Shown: one piece after another, positions 53,573 to 62,268 of the stretch
Layout of the letters: each line of letters starts with the position of its first letter
Position numbering within the stretch: the stretch's first letter is position 1
NCBI RefSeq assembly: GCF_900112765.1
Contig: NZ_FOMZ01000001.1
Coordinates: 1-64,000 of the forward strand
DNA from: Actinopolyspora alba
Lineage (GTDB): Bacteria > Actinomycetota > Actinomycetes > Mycobacteriales > Pseudonocardiaceae
Direction of reading: 5' to 3'
DNA length: 64,000 nt
The notes under the pieces: model-generated
The model's database searches: none
What the model saw: only the letters and a program-made list of their open reading frames with translations
What the model was told of the DNA's origin: nothing
Program-made: the position numbers and the translations under genes

Positions 53573-55693
53573 CTAGCCGCCGCTGTGATCGCTCCCGTTG
53601 ACGAGTCCGAGCACATCGGCCCCGAACCGCTCCAGTTTGGTCGCTCCCACTCCCGAAATCCTGCTCAGCGCCTCGGAATCGTCCGGTCGCTGTTCCGCTA
53701 TGGCCAGCAGCGTGGCATCGCTGAACACCACGTAGGCGGGTACCCGCAGCTGTTGCGCCCGCTCGGTGCGCCAGCCGCGCAGCTTCGTGAGCAGTTCCTC
53801 GTCCACGTCCGAGGGACAACCGGAGCAGCGCCCCAGCTTCACATCGGCGGTCGCGGTCAGCGGTGTCGAGCAGATCCGGCAGTGAACCTCGCGAGCCCGC
53901 CGGGAACCGGCCGACTTCTCCCGCCGTTTCGGCTTCGAGTCCGGGGCGGAGTTCTCGGCGGGGTCGAGCTCACGCAGGAACCGACTGCGTCGGCGTTTGC
54001 GGCCACCGCCCTGCCCCCGGTAGGTCGACCAGGACAGCCGAACCCGCTGCCGGGCACGTGTCACTCCCACGTAGAACAACCGCCGCTCCTCCTCGACGGC
54101 GTCCTCGTCCCCGTCGGCGTACTGGATCGGCAGCGTTTTCTCCACGAGCCCGACGAGGAACACCGTGTCCCATTCCAACCCTTTGGCGGCGTGCAGCGAG
54201 GCGAGCGTGACCCCTTCGACCGTGGGGGGATGCTGCGCGGACGCACGGGTGTCGAGCTCGGCCACGTAGTGCGTCAGGTCGGCCTGCTCCACCTGCCCCG
54301 CCAGCTCGTCGGCGAGTTCGGCCAGCGCGTGCAACGACTGCCACCGCTCCAGCGCGGCACCGCCGGAGGGAGCCCGTTCGGTCAGGCCGACCTCGGAAAG
54401 GACCTCACGCACCACCTTGGGAAGCTCACCGGGCCCGGTGTTCCCCCGGTTCGCCGCGCCGCGCAGCGCGGTGATCGCCTGCCGCACCTCGGTGCGCGCG
54501 AAGAACCGCTCGCCGCCCCGAACCTGGTAGGGGATACCGGCCTCCGACAGGGTCTGCTCGTACAGTTCGGACTGCGCGTTCACGCGGTACAGCACGACCA
54601 TCTCCGAGAACGGCACCCCGTTGCCCGCCAGCCGGGCGATCCGGCGGGACACCGCACGCGCCTCCTCGGCCTCGTCGTCGTGCGCGGCGAACTCCGGTTC
54701 GGGGCCGTCGGGCAGCTGCCCCACCAGGGTGAGTTCGGTTCCCGACGACCCGGTGTCCTCCCCCTCCGCTCCCCGATCCGGACTCGCGGCGCCGATGACC
54801 CGGTTGGCCAGCGTGACCACCTGCGGTGTGGAACGGTAGTCGCGTTCCAGCTTGACCACCTCGGCGTTCTGGTAGCGCCGCGGAAAGTCGACCAGCCAAC
54901 GGGGCGAAGCACCGGCGAACGAGTAGATGGTCTGATTGGCATCACCCACCACGGTGAGGTCGTCACGCTGCCCGAGCCAGGCATCGAGCACTCGCTGCTG
55001 CAACGGGGTGACGTCCTGGTACTCGTCCACCACGAAGCTGCGGTACTGCGCGCGGAACTGCTCGGCCACCTCGGTGTTCTCCTCCAGGATGGCCGCGATG
55101 TGCAGCAGCAGATCGTCGAAGTCCAGCACCTTCGCCGAGTTCTTGAGCTTCTCGTAGCCCTCGAAGACCTTCGTGAAGTGTTCCGGCGGAACCGGGCACT
55201 CGCGTCCCCGCTCAGCGGCGGCCGCCGGATAGCGCTCGGGGGTGAGCAGCGTCGCCTTGGCCCACTCGATCTCGGTGGCCAGATCGCGCACCGAGTCCTG
55301 GTCGGTGGCCAGCCGCAGCCTGCCCGCCGCCTGGGTGACCAACCGGAACTTCTGCTCGGTCAGCGGCCACAGCTCGTCGCCGATCACTCTCGGCCAGAAG
55401 TACCGCAGTTGCCGGAAAGCGGCCGCGTGGAAGGTCTGCGCCTGAACTCCGTCGGCACCGAGACCGCGCAACCTGCTACGCATCTCGCCCGCCGCGCGCG
55501 CGGTGAAGGTCACGGCCAGCACCTGCTGCGGCACGACCAGGCCGCGCTGCACCAGCCAGGCGATACGGTGGGTGATCGTACGGGTCTTGCCCGTCCCCGC
55601 ACCCGCCAGCACGCAGACCGGACCGCGCGGAGCCGTCACCGCGGCACGCTGTTGCGGATCGAGACCTTCCAGCAGGCGCGGTTGATCGGTCAT
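53573..55693 (-). CDS. uvrD2: UvrD2-type DNA helicase with tetracysteine and HRDC
   Basis: A 706-residue superfamily-1 helicase that unwinds DNA 3' to 5'. Walker A LAGAGTGKTRT (~28-38), AVTFTARAAGEM, DEYQD (motif II, ~222), VGDANQTIYSFAGA, ERDYRST, VEGVTLASLHAAKGLEWD and FYVGVTRAR follow in order. The C-terminus carries CRICSTP and GRCSGCP (tetracysteine, ~597-620) and a final HRDC domain (ALSRISGVGATKLERFG), the UvrD2 architecture of Mycobacterium. The ATG at 55693 begins the conserved part. nudC lies directly upstream on the same strand. Corresponds to Rv3198c. Confidence 0.96.
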   Translation of the reverse strand: MTDQPRLLEGLDPQQRAAVTAPRGPVCVLAGAGTGKTRTITHRIAWLVQRGLVVPQQVLAVTFTARAAGEMRSRLRGLGADGVQAQTFHAAAFRQLRYFWPRVIGDELWPLTEQKFRLVTQAAGRLRLATDQDSVRDLATEIEWAKATLLTPERYPAAAAERGRECPVPPEHFTKVFEGYEKLKNSAKVLDFDDLLLHIAAILEENTEVAEQFRAQYRSFVVDEYQDVTPLQQRVLDAWLGQRDDLTVVGDANQTIYSFAGASPRWLVDFPRRYQNAEVVKLERDYRSTPQVVTLANRVIGAASPDRGAEGEDTGSSGTELTLVGQLPDGPEPEFAAHDDEAEEARAVSRRIARLAGNGVPFSEMVVLYRVNAQSELYEQTLSEAGIPYQVRGGERFFARTEVRQAITALRGAANRGNTGPGELPKVVREVLSEVGLTERAPSGGAALERWQSLHALAELADELAGQVEQADLTHYVAELDTRASAQHPPTVEGVTLASLHAAKGLEWDTVFLVGLVEKTLPIQYADGDEDAVEEERRLFYVGVTRARQRVRLSWSTYRGQGGGRKRRRSRFLRELDPAENSAPDSKPKRREKSAGSRRAREVHCRICSTPLTATADVKLGRCSGCPSDVDEELLTKLRGWRTERAQQLRVPAYVVFSDATLLAIAEQRPDDSEALSRISGVGATKLERFGADVLGLVNGSDHSGG

Positions 55694-55801
55694 GCCGGGA
55701 ATCCTCGCAGAAACGCGACGAGTGGCGACCGACACACCCGCCGCGAACGAAGTACACACCTCGTCACCGGCCGGGTGCCGCTCCGGAAGAGCGGCACGGA
55801 T

Positions 55802-56746
55802 TCATTCCGCGACATTGGCCCAACCGCGCAGCATCCGGTGCGCGATCGATACGCCCGGCGGGAGCCACAGACCGTCGACCGGTTCGTCGTGCCCCAGCGC
55901 CGCGCGTACGTGCTCCCGCGAGACCCAGTGCGCCTCGGCGATCTCGCCGGGTGCCGGCCGTAGCGGCTCGCGTGGGTCCGCGACGGCCGAGAAGCCCATC
56001 ATCAGCGATCGCGGGAAGGGCCAGGGCTGACTGCCCAGGTACCTGATGTCGGAGACCGGCACCCCGACCTCCTCGTGGACCTCGCGGCTCACGCACCCTT
56101 CCAGGGACTCGCCCATCTCCACGAATCCGGCCAGCACCGAGAACCGCTCGGCGGGCCAGACGACCTGGCGCGCGAGGAGCACGTGATCGGCGCCGTCGTG
56201 CACCAGACAGATCATGGAGGGGTCGGTGCGCGGGTACTCCTCGTGTCCGCACCCGGTGCAGCGTCTGGCCCAACCGCTGCGGATGCGTTCGGTTCCGGCA
56301 CCGCACAGCGCGCAGTAGCGGGCACGATCGTGCCAGGCGAGCAGCCCCACCGCGGTGGTGAGCAGGGCCGCCTCCACGTCGCCCAACCACTCGCCCACCG
56401 CGCGCAGTCCCTGCCAGTCGGCTCCGGAATCGCGGGGGCGGACCCGGACACCCCAGTGGGCCACTCCGTCGTGCGTGCCCAGCAGTACGGCGTGGCCACC
56501 GTGGTCGGAGAACTCGTCCGGCCGGTGCCAGGCGAGTCGCCCGCTCGATTCCAGTGGAGCGCGGCCGCGCTGGTCGACGGGCAGCACCCGCCCACCGGAC
56601 CACAGGGTCGCCGCGTGTTCCGGATCGTCCCGCTGCTGGTCGGACAGCGCCACGGATGAACGGGACAGCAGCGGTGTGCTGTCGAGCTGGAACGCCTCGG
56701 CCGCGGCACGTTCCGATGCCGAACCGAACTCCGAACAGGTCGTCAC
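55802..56746 (-). CDS. nudC: NAD+ diphosphatase / NAD-decapping hydrolase
   Basis: A 314-residue Nudix enzyme that cleaves NADH and NAD-capped RNA. The zinc ribbon has CALCGAG and CTGCGHEEYPR. The Nudix box reads GFVEMGESLEGC-REVHEEVG (catalytic Glu), followed by SQPWPFPRSLMMGFSA, the NudC-specific motif. The GTG at 56746 overlaps the stop of the M16 gene by four bases, implying co-translation. Corresponds to Rv3199c. Confidence 0.95.
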   Translation of the reverse strand: MTTCSEFGSASERAAAEAFQLDSTPLLSRSSVALSDQQRDDPEHAATLWSGGRVLPVDQRGRAPLESSGRLAWHRPDEFSDHGGHAVLLGTHDGVAHWGVRVRPRDSGADWQGLRAVGEWLGDVEAALLTTAVGLLAWHDRARYCALCGAGTERIRSGWARRCTGCGHEEYPRTDPSMICLVHDGADHVLLARQVVWPAERFSVLAGFVEMGESLEGCVSREVHEEVGVPVSDIRYLGSQPWPFPRSLMMGFSAVADPREPLRPAPGEIAEAHWVSREHVRAALGHDEPVDGLWLPPGVSIAHRMLRGWANVAE

Positions 56747-58110
56747 GGCAGCGTCACACCACCGAGGCCACGCAGCTGTTCCCCGAGTTGTTCGGCGTCT
56801 CCCACCACGACCCCGGTGAACGCCGTCGGGACGTACCAGCGCGCGGCATCGGCCACCTGCTGGTGAGTGACCGCACGCAGCCGGTCGGGGTGTTCGGACA
56901 ACCAGTCCTGCCCCAGTCCGAGAGCCGCGACGTTCATCAGCATCGAGGCAAGGCCCGACTGCGAGGAGGTCGAGGTCAGCAACCCGCCGATGGCGTACTG
57001 CCGCGCGGACTCGACCTCGGCCTCACTCGGCCGGACCAGGGCGAGTTTGCCGAGCTCGTAACGGATCTCCAGCAGCGCCGCCGCGGTGACCTCGCTGGCG
57101 GTGTCGGCGTCCACCAGGATCGTGCCGTTGTCCGGAGTGAACTCGAACGTGGAGTGCGCGCCGTAGGTGTAGCCCTTGTCCTCGCGGATGTTCTCCACCA
57201 GACGCGAGGAGAAGTAGCCGCCGAAGACCAGGTTGGCGATCTGCAGCGCCGGGTAGCGTTCGTCGGTTCGGGGGACCGCCTGGGCGGAGAACCGCAGCTG
57301 CGACTGCACCGCGCCCTCCCGGTGCACCAGGCGGACGTCGCCGCCGACCACCTCGGGCAGCGCCGGAAGCTCACGAGCCGCCCCGGCCGCGTGCCAGCCG
57401 GACGTCATGCGGCGCACCGTCTCCACGGTCGCCTCGGGATCGATGTCGCCGACCAGCACCAGCGTGGAGCCGCGCGGCAGGACCGCGTCCCGGTGCAACT
57501 GCCTCACCTGTTCGGGGGTCACCTCGGCCACGTCAGCGGCCTGCGGCACCTCCCTGGCGAACGGGTGGTCCCCGTAGCGGTGGTACTGCAACTCCTCGCG
57601 GGCGATGGTGCGGGGCTGGGAACGGGCGACCGTGATCCGCTCGACCAGCCGGTCCCGCTCGCCCGAGACCTCGTGCTCCGGGTAGGAAGCCTCGGTCAGC
57701 GCGTCGGTGAGCACGTCGAGCAGGGTTTCCATCCCGCTGGCGAGCGCGTCCCCGGTGATGCTGAGCCGCTCGGGATCGACCACGGCCTGCAACGTGCCGC
57801 CGACCGCGGCGAGGTCGGTGTCCATGCGCACCCGGTCCCGACGTTCGGTCCCGGTGAGCAGGGTCTCGGCGAGCACTTCGGCCCTGGCCGGGTGAGCGGC
57901 GTCCTCACCGGCGAAGGGAATCCGCAGCCGCAGCTCGACCATCGGCACCGCGCCGTGGCGCGCCGCGATGACCCGCAGCCCGTTCTCGAGCACGGTGTCC
58001 ACCGTCTCGGGCTGCCTGCCCGCACGCGGCTCGGCCAGCGGCGGCAGCGGCCGCGGTCCCTGCTCGGTGTGTCCGATCCGCTCGGCACTGCGATGGGTCG
58101 CGCTGGTCAT
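56743..58110 (-). CDS. M16-family protein, non-catalytic partner
   Basis: A 455-residue insulinase/MPP-like protein. It has the fold (TVLENGLRVIAARHG, DPERLSITGDALASGMETLLDVLTDAL, ENIREDKGYTYGAHS) but the HxxEH zinc motif is absent at the expected N-terminal position, where PFAGEDAAHPARAEV stands. It is therefore probably the structural subunit of a heterodimer with the next gene upstream, with which it overlaps by four bases. It also overlaps nudC. Confidence 0.9.
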   Translation of the reverse strand: MTSATHRSAERIGHTEQGPRPLPPLAEPRAGRQPETVDTVLENGLRVIAARHGAVPMVELRLRIPFAGEDAAHPARAEVLAETLLTGTERRDRVRMDTDLAAVGGTLQAVVDPERLSITGDALASGMETLLDVLTDALTEASYPEHEVSGERDRLVERITVARSQPRTIAREELQYHRYGDHPFAREVPQAADVAEVTPEQVRQLHRDAVLPRGSTLVLVGDIDPEATVETVRRMTSGWHAAGAARELPALPEVVGGDVRLVHREGAVQSQLRFSAQAVPRTDERYPALQIANLVFGGYFSSRLVENIREDKGYTYGAHSTFEFTPDNGTILVDADTASEVTAAALLEIRYELGKLALVRPSEAEVESARQYAIGGLLTSTSSQSGLASMLMNVAALGLGQDWLSEHPDRLRAVTHQQVADAARWYVPTAFTGVVVGDAEQLGEQLRGLGGVTLP

Positions 58111-59429
58111 GCGGCACCTCCGTCGGCGTCGCCGGTGGGTTCGATTTCCAGGACGGCGCGGGCTTCCGGCCGGAGCGCCTTGGCCGCGGCGGCCACTTCC
58201 TCGGCGGTGACGGCGCCGACCCTGGTGGGAAGTTCCCCGACGAGTTCGGCGCGCCCGTGCAGCAGTTCGGTGCTGCCGAGGTCCAGGGTGCGCGAAACCA
58301 GCCGGTCGTGATCACGGTGCAGCCCGGCTGACCACCGCGCGGTCACTCTGGAGAGTTCCTCGGCCGTGGGGCCTTCGGTGGCCAACCGCTCCAGCTCGGA
58401 GTCGACGGCGTCGACGACGCGGTCGGTGGTCACCTCCGGGCTGTGGATGGCTGTGATGGTGAAGGTGTCCGGGTCGCGTGCGTCGAGGGGAGCTCCCATC
58501 AACCCCGCGCCCGCGTGCACGTCCACCACCAGCGAGTCGCGGTAGACGAGCCGCTGCTGCAGCCGGGAGGCGTCACCGTCGCTGAGCACGGCGGCGAGCA
58601 CGACGTTGGCGAGGTACTCGTCCAGCTCGCCGACCGGATCGGGCAGGCGGTAGCCCAGCGCCACCGCGGGGAGCGGGGCGTGCGGGTCCTGGTGCCGGTC
58701 CCGCAGCTCGCCCGAGGGGGCGGGTTCCGCGAAGGAGGGGCGTTCCGGCACCGAACGGGCGGGCACGTCCCCGAAGTGCTTGTGCACCAGGTCGGTGGCG
58801 TGGTCGACGTCGATGTCGCCGGTGATGGTCAGTACCGCGTTCCCGGGGGCGTAGTAGGTGTCGAAGAACGCGGCGCAGTCGTCGACGGTGGCTCGTTCGA
58901 GATCGGTGAAGTCGCCGTATCCGTTGTGGGCGTTGGCGAACGTGGAGTAGAGCACGGGCGGCAGCAGGATCCACGGGAACCCGCCGTAGGGACGGTTGAG
59001 GACGTTGAGCCGGATCTCCTCCTTGACCACGTCCACCTGGTTGCGGAGGTTCTCCTCGGTGAGCCGGGGAGCACGCATCCGGTCGGCTTCCAGGAACAGC
59101 GCGCGCTCCAGCGCGTTGGAGGGCAGCACCTGGAAGTAGTCCGTGTAGTCCTGATGCGTCGAACCGTTGAAGATTCCGCCGGACCCCTGCACGTGACGGA
59201 AGTGGGCGAGTTTCTCGAGACTCTCGCTGCCCTGGAACATCAGGTGTTCGAACAGGTGAGCGAAGCCGGTTCGGCCTTCCGGCTCGGAACGGAAGCCCAC
59301 GTCGTAGTGCACGCTGACTCCGACCACCGGAGGCCCGCCGGGTGCGGTGGAGCCCGGTTCGGCATCCGGTGCGAGCACCACGCGCAGCCCGTTGGGCAGG
59401 GTGACGCGATGCGGTTGCGGTTCGACCAT
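58107..59429 (-). CDS. M16-family zinc protease, catalytic subunit
   Basis: A 440-residue M16 peptidase. The inverted zinc motif HLFEHLMFQG (HxxEH) is at ~58-67, with the distal Glu in a NQVDVVKEEIRLNVLN segment (~130-145). The C-terminal half keeps the substrate-side fold. The preceding PNGLRVVLAPD strand is typical. It overlaps the non-catalytic partner in ATGA. In bacteria such pairs degrade peptides, and no signal peptide is seen here. Confidence 0.93.
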   Translation of the reverse strand: MVEPQPHRVTLPNGLRVVLAPDAEPGSTAPGGPPVVGVSVHYDVGFRSEPEGRTGFAHLFEHLMFQGSESLEKLAHFRHVQGSGGIFNGSTHQDYTDYFQVLPSNALERALFLEADRMRAPRLTEENLRNQVDVVKEEIRLNVLNRPYGGFPWILLPPVLYSTFANAHNGYGDFTDLERATVDDCAAFFDTYYAPGNAVLTITGDIDVDHATDLVHKHFGDVPARSVPERPSFAEPAPSGELRDRHQDPHAPLPAVALGYRLPDPVGELDEYLANVVLAAVLSDGDASRLQQRLVYRDSLVVDVHAGAGLMGAPLDARDPDTFTITAIHSPEVTTDRVVDAVDSELERLATEGPTAEELSRVTARWSAGLHRDHDRLVSRTLDLGSTELLHGRAELVGELPTRVGAVTAEEVAAAAKALRPEARAVLEIEPTGDADGGAA

Positions 59430-59670
59430 GCCCTCAGCCTACGTGCGCGGGAAGCCCTAGCGGTGAGCACCCTGGTGAACACTCGGCGTGTCCGAGATCG
59501 GACGAATCGTCCACCCGGACGCGCGATCGACGGGCGGAATTCCGTGGGGATTCCACCGAAGGGTGGACGGTGGAATACGGCGTCGGGAGCAACACGGCCG
59601 GAGCAGTGGTGCCCTGTGAGCGCGGTGAGCCGTGTCGGGCAACGGAGGGGCGAGAACGGTCGAGTGACCC

Positions 59671-60123
59671 CTAACCCGGCTCCCCGGGGCGGGCGGAACG
59701 CAGCAGCAGTACGTACCCGGCACCGGAGAGGGCCGCGAGCACCAGCAGTACCCAACCGAGCCGCCCGCTCAGTCCGGTGCCGCCGGTTCCGTGCTCGGCG
59801 TCGACCGGACGCGCGAGCGCGTCGTCCCCCAGCGGTTCGGGCACCCGGACCCGTAATCGCGTCCCCTCGGAATGACCGCAGCCGTCGAACGGGACGCGGG
59901 TCGCGTCTCCGTCCGCCGTGAGCTCCACGAGGTCGTGCGCGTCGCGTTCCGCGCAGGAGGCGGACTGGACCACCGTCGCGGTGGTGCGGCGCGTCCGCAC
60001 CGTGGTGTCACCGCCGAACGCGTCGGTCAGCGGCCACCACGCGATCACCACCGCGCCGATCCCGGTCGATAACAGCACCACCAGGATCAGCAACACCGAT
60101 GCGGAACCACTCCCTCGCGCCAC
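59671..60123 (-). CDS. Two-span membrane protein
   Basis: A 150-residue protein. One span at ~8-30 (VLLILVVLLSTGIGAVVIAWW), an extracytoplasmic loop with two cysteines (SASCAERD, FDGCGHSEG) and Arg/Glu-rich segments, and a second span near the C-terminus (LGWVLLVLAALSGAGYVLLL). The GTG at 60123 follows GAGGATC. The disulfide-ready loop suggests a small envelope protein. No family recognised. Confidence 0.72.
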   Translation of the reverse strand: MARGSGSASVLLILVVLLSTGIGAVVIAWWPLTDAFGGDTTVRTRRTTATVVQSASCAERDAHDLVELTADGDATRVPFDGCGHSEGTRLRVRVPEPLGDDALARPVDAEHGTGGTGLSGRLGWVLLVLAALSGAGYVLLLRSARPGEPG

Positions 60124-60394
60124 GACGCGATCCTCGCAGAGGAACCGCGCTCCCCGACTCGCAACTCGGTCGCGACGGCGCGCGGCGCGGGACGTGTTCT
60201 CTCGGGACGGCCCTGTGCCGCGTCGGAGGTCCAACGATCCCGGTCACTGCTGATTCGGCGGCAGGACACCGAACGACACCGATCGGGAGTTAGGCTCGTC
60301 GGAAGCACAGCAGCGGACCGGAACACGAACGACGAATCAGTCCACAGCTCAATCCACAGCGGACAGTGCCGGAGCAGGCCGACAACACGCTTCC

Positions 60395-61507
60395 ATGACT
60401 CCACCACAGCGCCCACAGTCGCCGCACGACCCCGATGTTCCGGTGAACGACTCCGGAACCGACTCGCACTGCTCGGGGGCGTATCACACTTCTCGGGCGA
60501 GTGACGGAATCGGCGCCGTCGCCGTCATCGTGGCGGTCCTGAGTGGCGTGATTCTGCTGTTCCTCTCGTCGGCGGGGCTGCTTCCGCACTTCGGAGCGGG
60601 GGCGAGCGAGCACAGCTACGAGCGGCACGGCGACGACGGGATCGCGATCTCCCCGGTCGATCCCTCACCACTTCCCACCACGGACCCGACGACCGACAGT
60701 CATCCGGCCCCCGAGCACGCGCTGGAGGAGGACCAGCAGCAACGCGGTCCGGCGATGACCGGACGGTCCGAACGCACTCCCACCGGGATGCGTCCCCGTC
60801 CGGTTACCTCACTCGGTGCGCACCCGTTCAACATCCCGGGGAACGGAGCGGTCGACACCGAGTGCGACCTTCCCGCCTTCGACACGGACACGGCCGCACA
60901 ACGGGCTTTCCTACGGTCGCTGGCACCGTGCCTGATGGAAATGTGGACCCCGGCACTGCGGGAGGCGAATCTTCCGGTGCGGACTCCGGACGTGGTCGTG
61001 ACGAACGGAGACGTGCACAGTCCCTGCGGCGATCGGGGTTGGGAGCGGACCGCCATGTACTGCGGCGGCGACCACACGATCTACTGGACAGCCAGGCACT
61101 ACTCGCGCATCGAGGGCCGTGAGACCGCCGGCCCCTACCTGGGGCAGTTCGCGCACGAGTTCGGCCACGCCCTCCAGGGAATGACCGGGATCAGCGAGGC
61201 GTACGGCAGAGCGGTGCACGAGGCGGGCGGCGCCGAGACCTCCGAAGGACTCGAACTGTCGCGCAGGCACGAGCTGCAGGCAACCTGCTACGGCGGGCAG
61301 GCACTGGCCGCGTTGCAGCACGGCGGAGTGAACAACGACCACATCCTGTCCGCGCTGCGCGACGCGAGCAATCGGGGTGACCAAGCGGGTGAGGCCCGCA
61401 GCCACGGCAGCACGGAACACAACAGGCTGTGGGCGCACCGGGGATTCCGCACGAACCGGATCACCGAGTGCGACACCTGGTCGGCCGAGGACTCCGAAGT
61501 GTCCTGA
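60395..61507 (+). CDS. Neutral zinc metallopeptidase (YpfJ type)
   Basis: A 370-residue membrane-anchored protease. After a ~35-residue soluble start a span lies at ~38-60 (GIGAVAVIVAVLSGVILLFL). An acidic, Pro/Thr-rich linker precedes the catalytic domain, where FAHEFGHALQGMTG (~250-262) gives HExxH. YCGGDHTIYWTA, RHELQATCYGGQAL and the final SHGSTEHNRLWAHRGF are typical of the YpfJ/putative neutral zinc metallopeptidase family. The C-terminal cysteine (ECDTW) could pair with the N-terminal ECDLP. Confidence 0.92.
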   Translation: MTPPQRPQSPHDPDVPVNDSGTDSHCSGAYHTSRASDGIGAVAVIVAVLSGVILLFLSSAGLLPHFGAGASEHSYERHGDDGIAISPVDPSPLPTTDPTTDSHPAPEHALEEDQQQRGPAMTGRSERTPTGMRPRPVTSLGAHPFNIPGNGAVDTECDLPAFDTDTAAQRAFLRSLAPCLMEMWTPALREANLPVRTPDVVVTNGDVHSPCGDRGWERTAMYCGGDHTIYWTARHYSRIEGRETAGPYLGQFAHEFGHALQGMTGISEAYGRAVHEAGGAETSEGLELSRRHELQATCYGGQALAALQHGGVNNDHILSALRDASNRGDQAGEARSHGSTEHNRLWAHRGFRTNRITECDTWSAEDSEVS

Positions 61508-61521
61508 TCCCGGCTCGCCCC

Positions 61522-61755
61522 TCATTCGAGGGTCGCATCGGCCTGCTCCTGCTCCTCGATCAGGATGTTCGTGCAGTCCCAGCACGTCGGCGCCTGGAAC
61601 CAGTCGAGCTCACTGGGCTCGGCCATGGCGCACTGCACGCCGCAGACCGAGGTGTCCGAGGCTCTGCCCTGCCAACGCTTACCCCGGAAGGCGTGACGGA
61701 CCAGGCGCGTGGAGCTACGACTGCTCACGGGCAACCAGTAGTGGTGTGTGTCCAT
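61522..61755 (-). CDS. Small zinc-finger-like protein, paralogue-like to 26326-26580
   Basis: A 77-residue protein starting MDTHHYWLPV. The core DTSVCGVQCAMAEPSELD followed by WFQAPTCWDCTNIL gives a CG(xx)C pair and a TCxxC pair, a pattern very close to LCGQ...WKTCRAC in the protein at 26326-26580. It ends in an acidic helix. It overlaps nothing but follows the next gene on the same strand by five bases, forming a two-gene unit. The ribosome site is weak. Confidence 0.72.
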   Translation of the reverse strand: MDTHHYWLPVSSRSSTRLVRHAFRGKRWQGRASDTSVCGVQCAMAEPSELDWFQAPTCWDCTNILIEEQEQADATLE

Positions 61756-61760
61756 CGGGA

Positions 61761-62015
61761 TCAGTGCTTCCAAGTGGGCCGGGCGGTGGGCAACTTCAGA
61801 TAGGCGGTGAAACACTCCTCGCAGAACGGCCGGTTGTGGGCCATCTGGTACTGCCGGGGATCGGCGGCGGGCGGAGCATCGACCGAGGCGTGCCGGCCGA
61901 GGGGCTCCACCGGACCACCCCGACTCGGAGGTATGTCCATTGTGGCGTGCTGATTCGGCTCGCCCTCCGGTTTCACCCAGTAGACGCTGGGACGTTCCGT
62001 CGAGTGCTCGGTCAC
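61761..62015 (-). CDS. Small Pro-rich protein, first gene of a pair
   Basis: An 84-residue protein starting at GTG after GGGAGGTGAAG. It is disordered and Pro-rich (DIPPSRGGPVEP) and ends with PFCEECFTAYLKLPTA, a single CxxC. The N-terminal WVKPEGEPNQHA echoes the first residues of small proteins in DUF397 loci. No family assigned. The 252 bases before it (62016-62268) contain the likely promoter for this unit and no gene. Confidence 0.65.
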   Translation of the reverse strand: MTEHSTERPSVYWVKPEGEPNQHATMDIPPSRGGPVEPLGRHASVDAPPAADPRQYQMAHNRPFCEECFTAYLKLPTARPTWKH

Positions 62016-62268
62016 CGCTTCACCTCCCGACACGTTCCGCCACGGCGCACGCGGAACGGACCTGGGGATGTCTCCCTGTTCCACATATCACCATGAGTAT
62101 CGGCACATTAACGAAGCGTGACTAGATCACGACAGTGGGCATCTTGTTAGCCGTCGGTTCGAATCATCGCTTCGCGCCGGAACAGCCGACCAGACCGGCC
62201 CGCCGCGCGAACGCACTCCGAACATCCGAGCGGGCCGCCCACTCGCTGACTCCACGACGGATGCCCGT

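Noticed and set aside
53471-55963. An 830-codon plus-strand frame
   Set aside because: It is the antisense shadow of uvrD2, whose helicase motifs are unmistakable on the minus strand.
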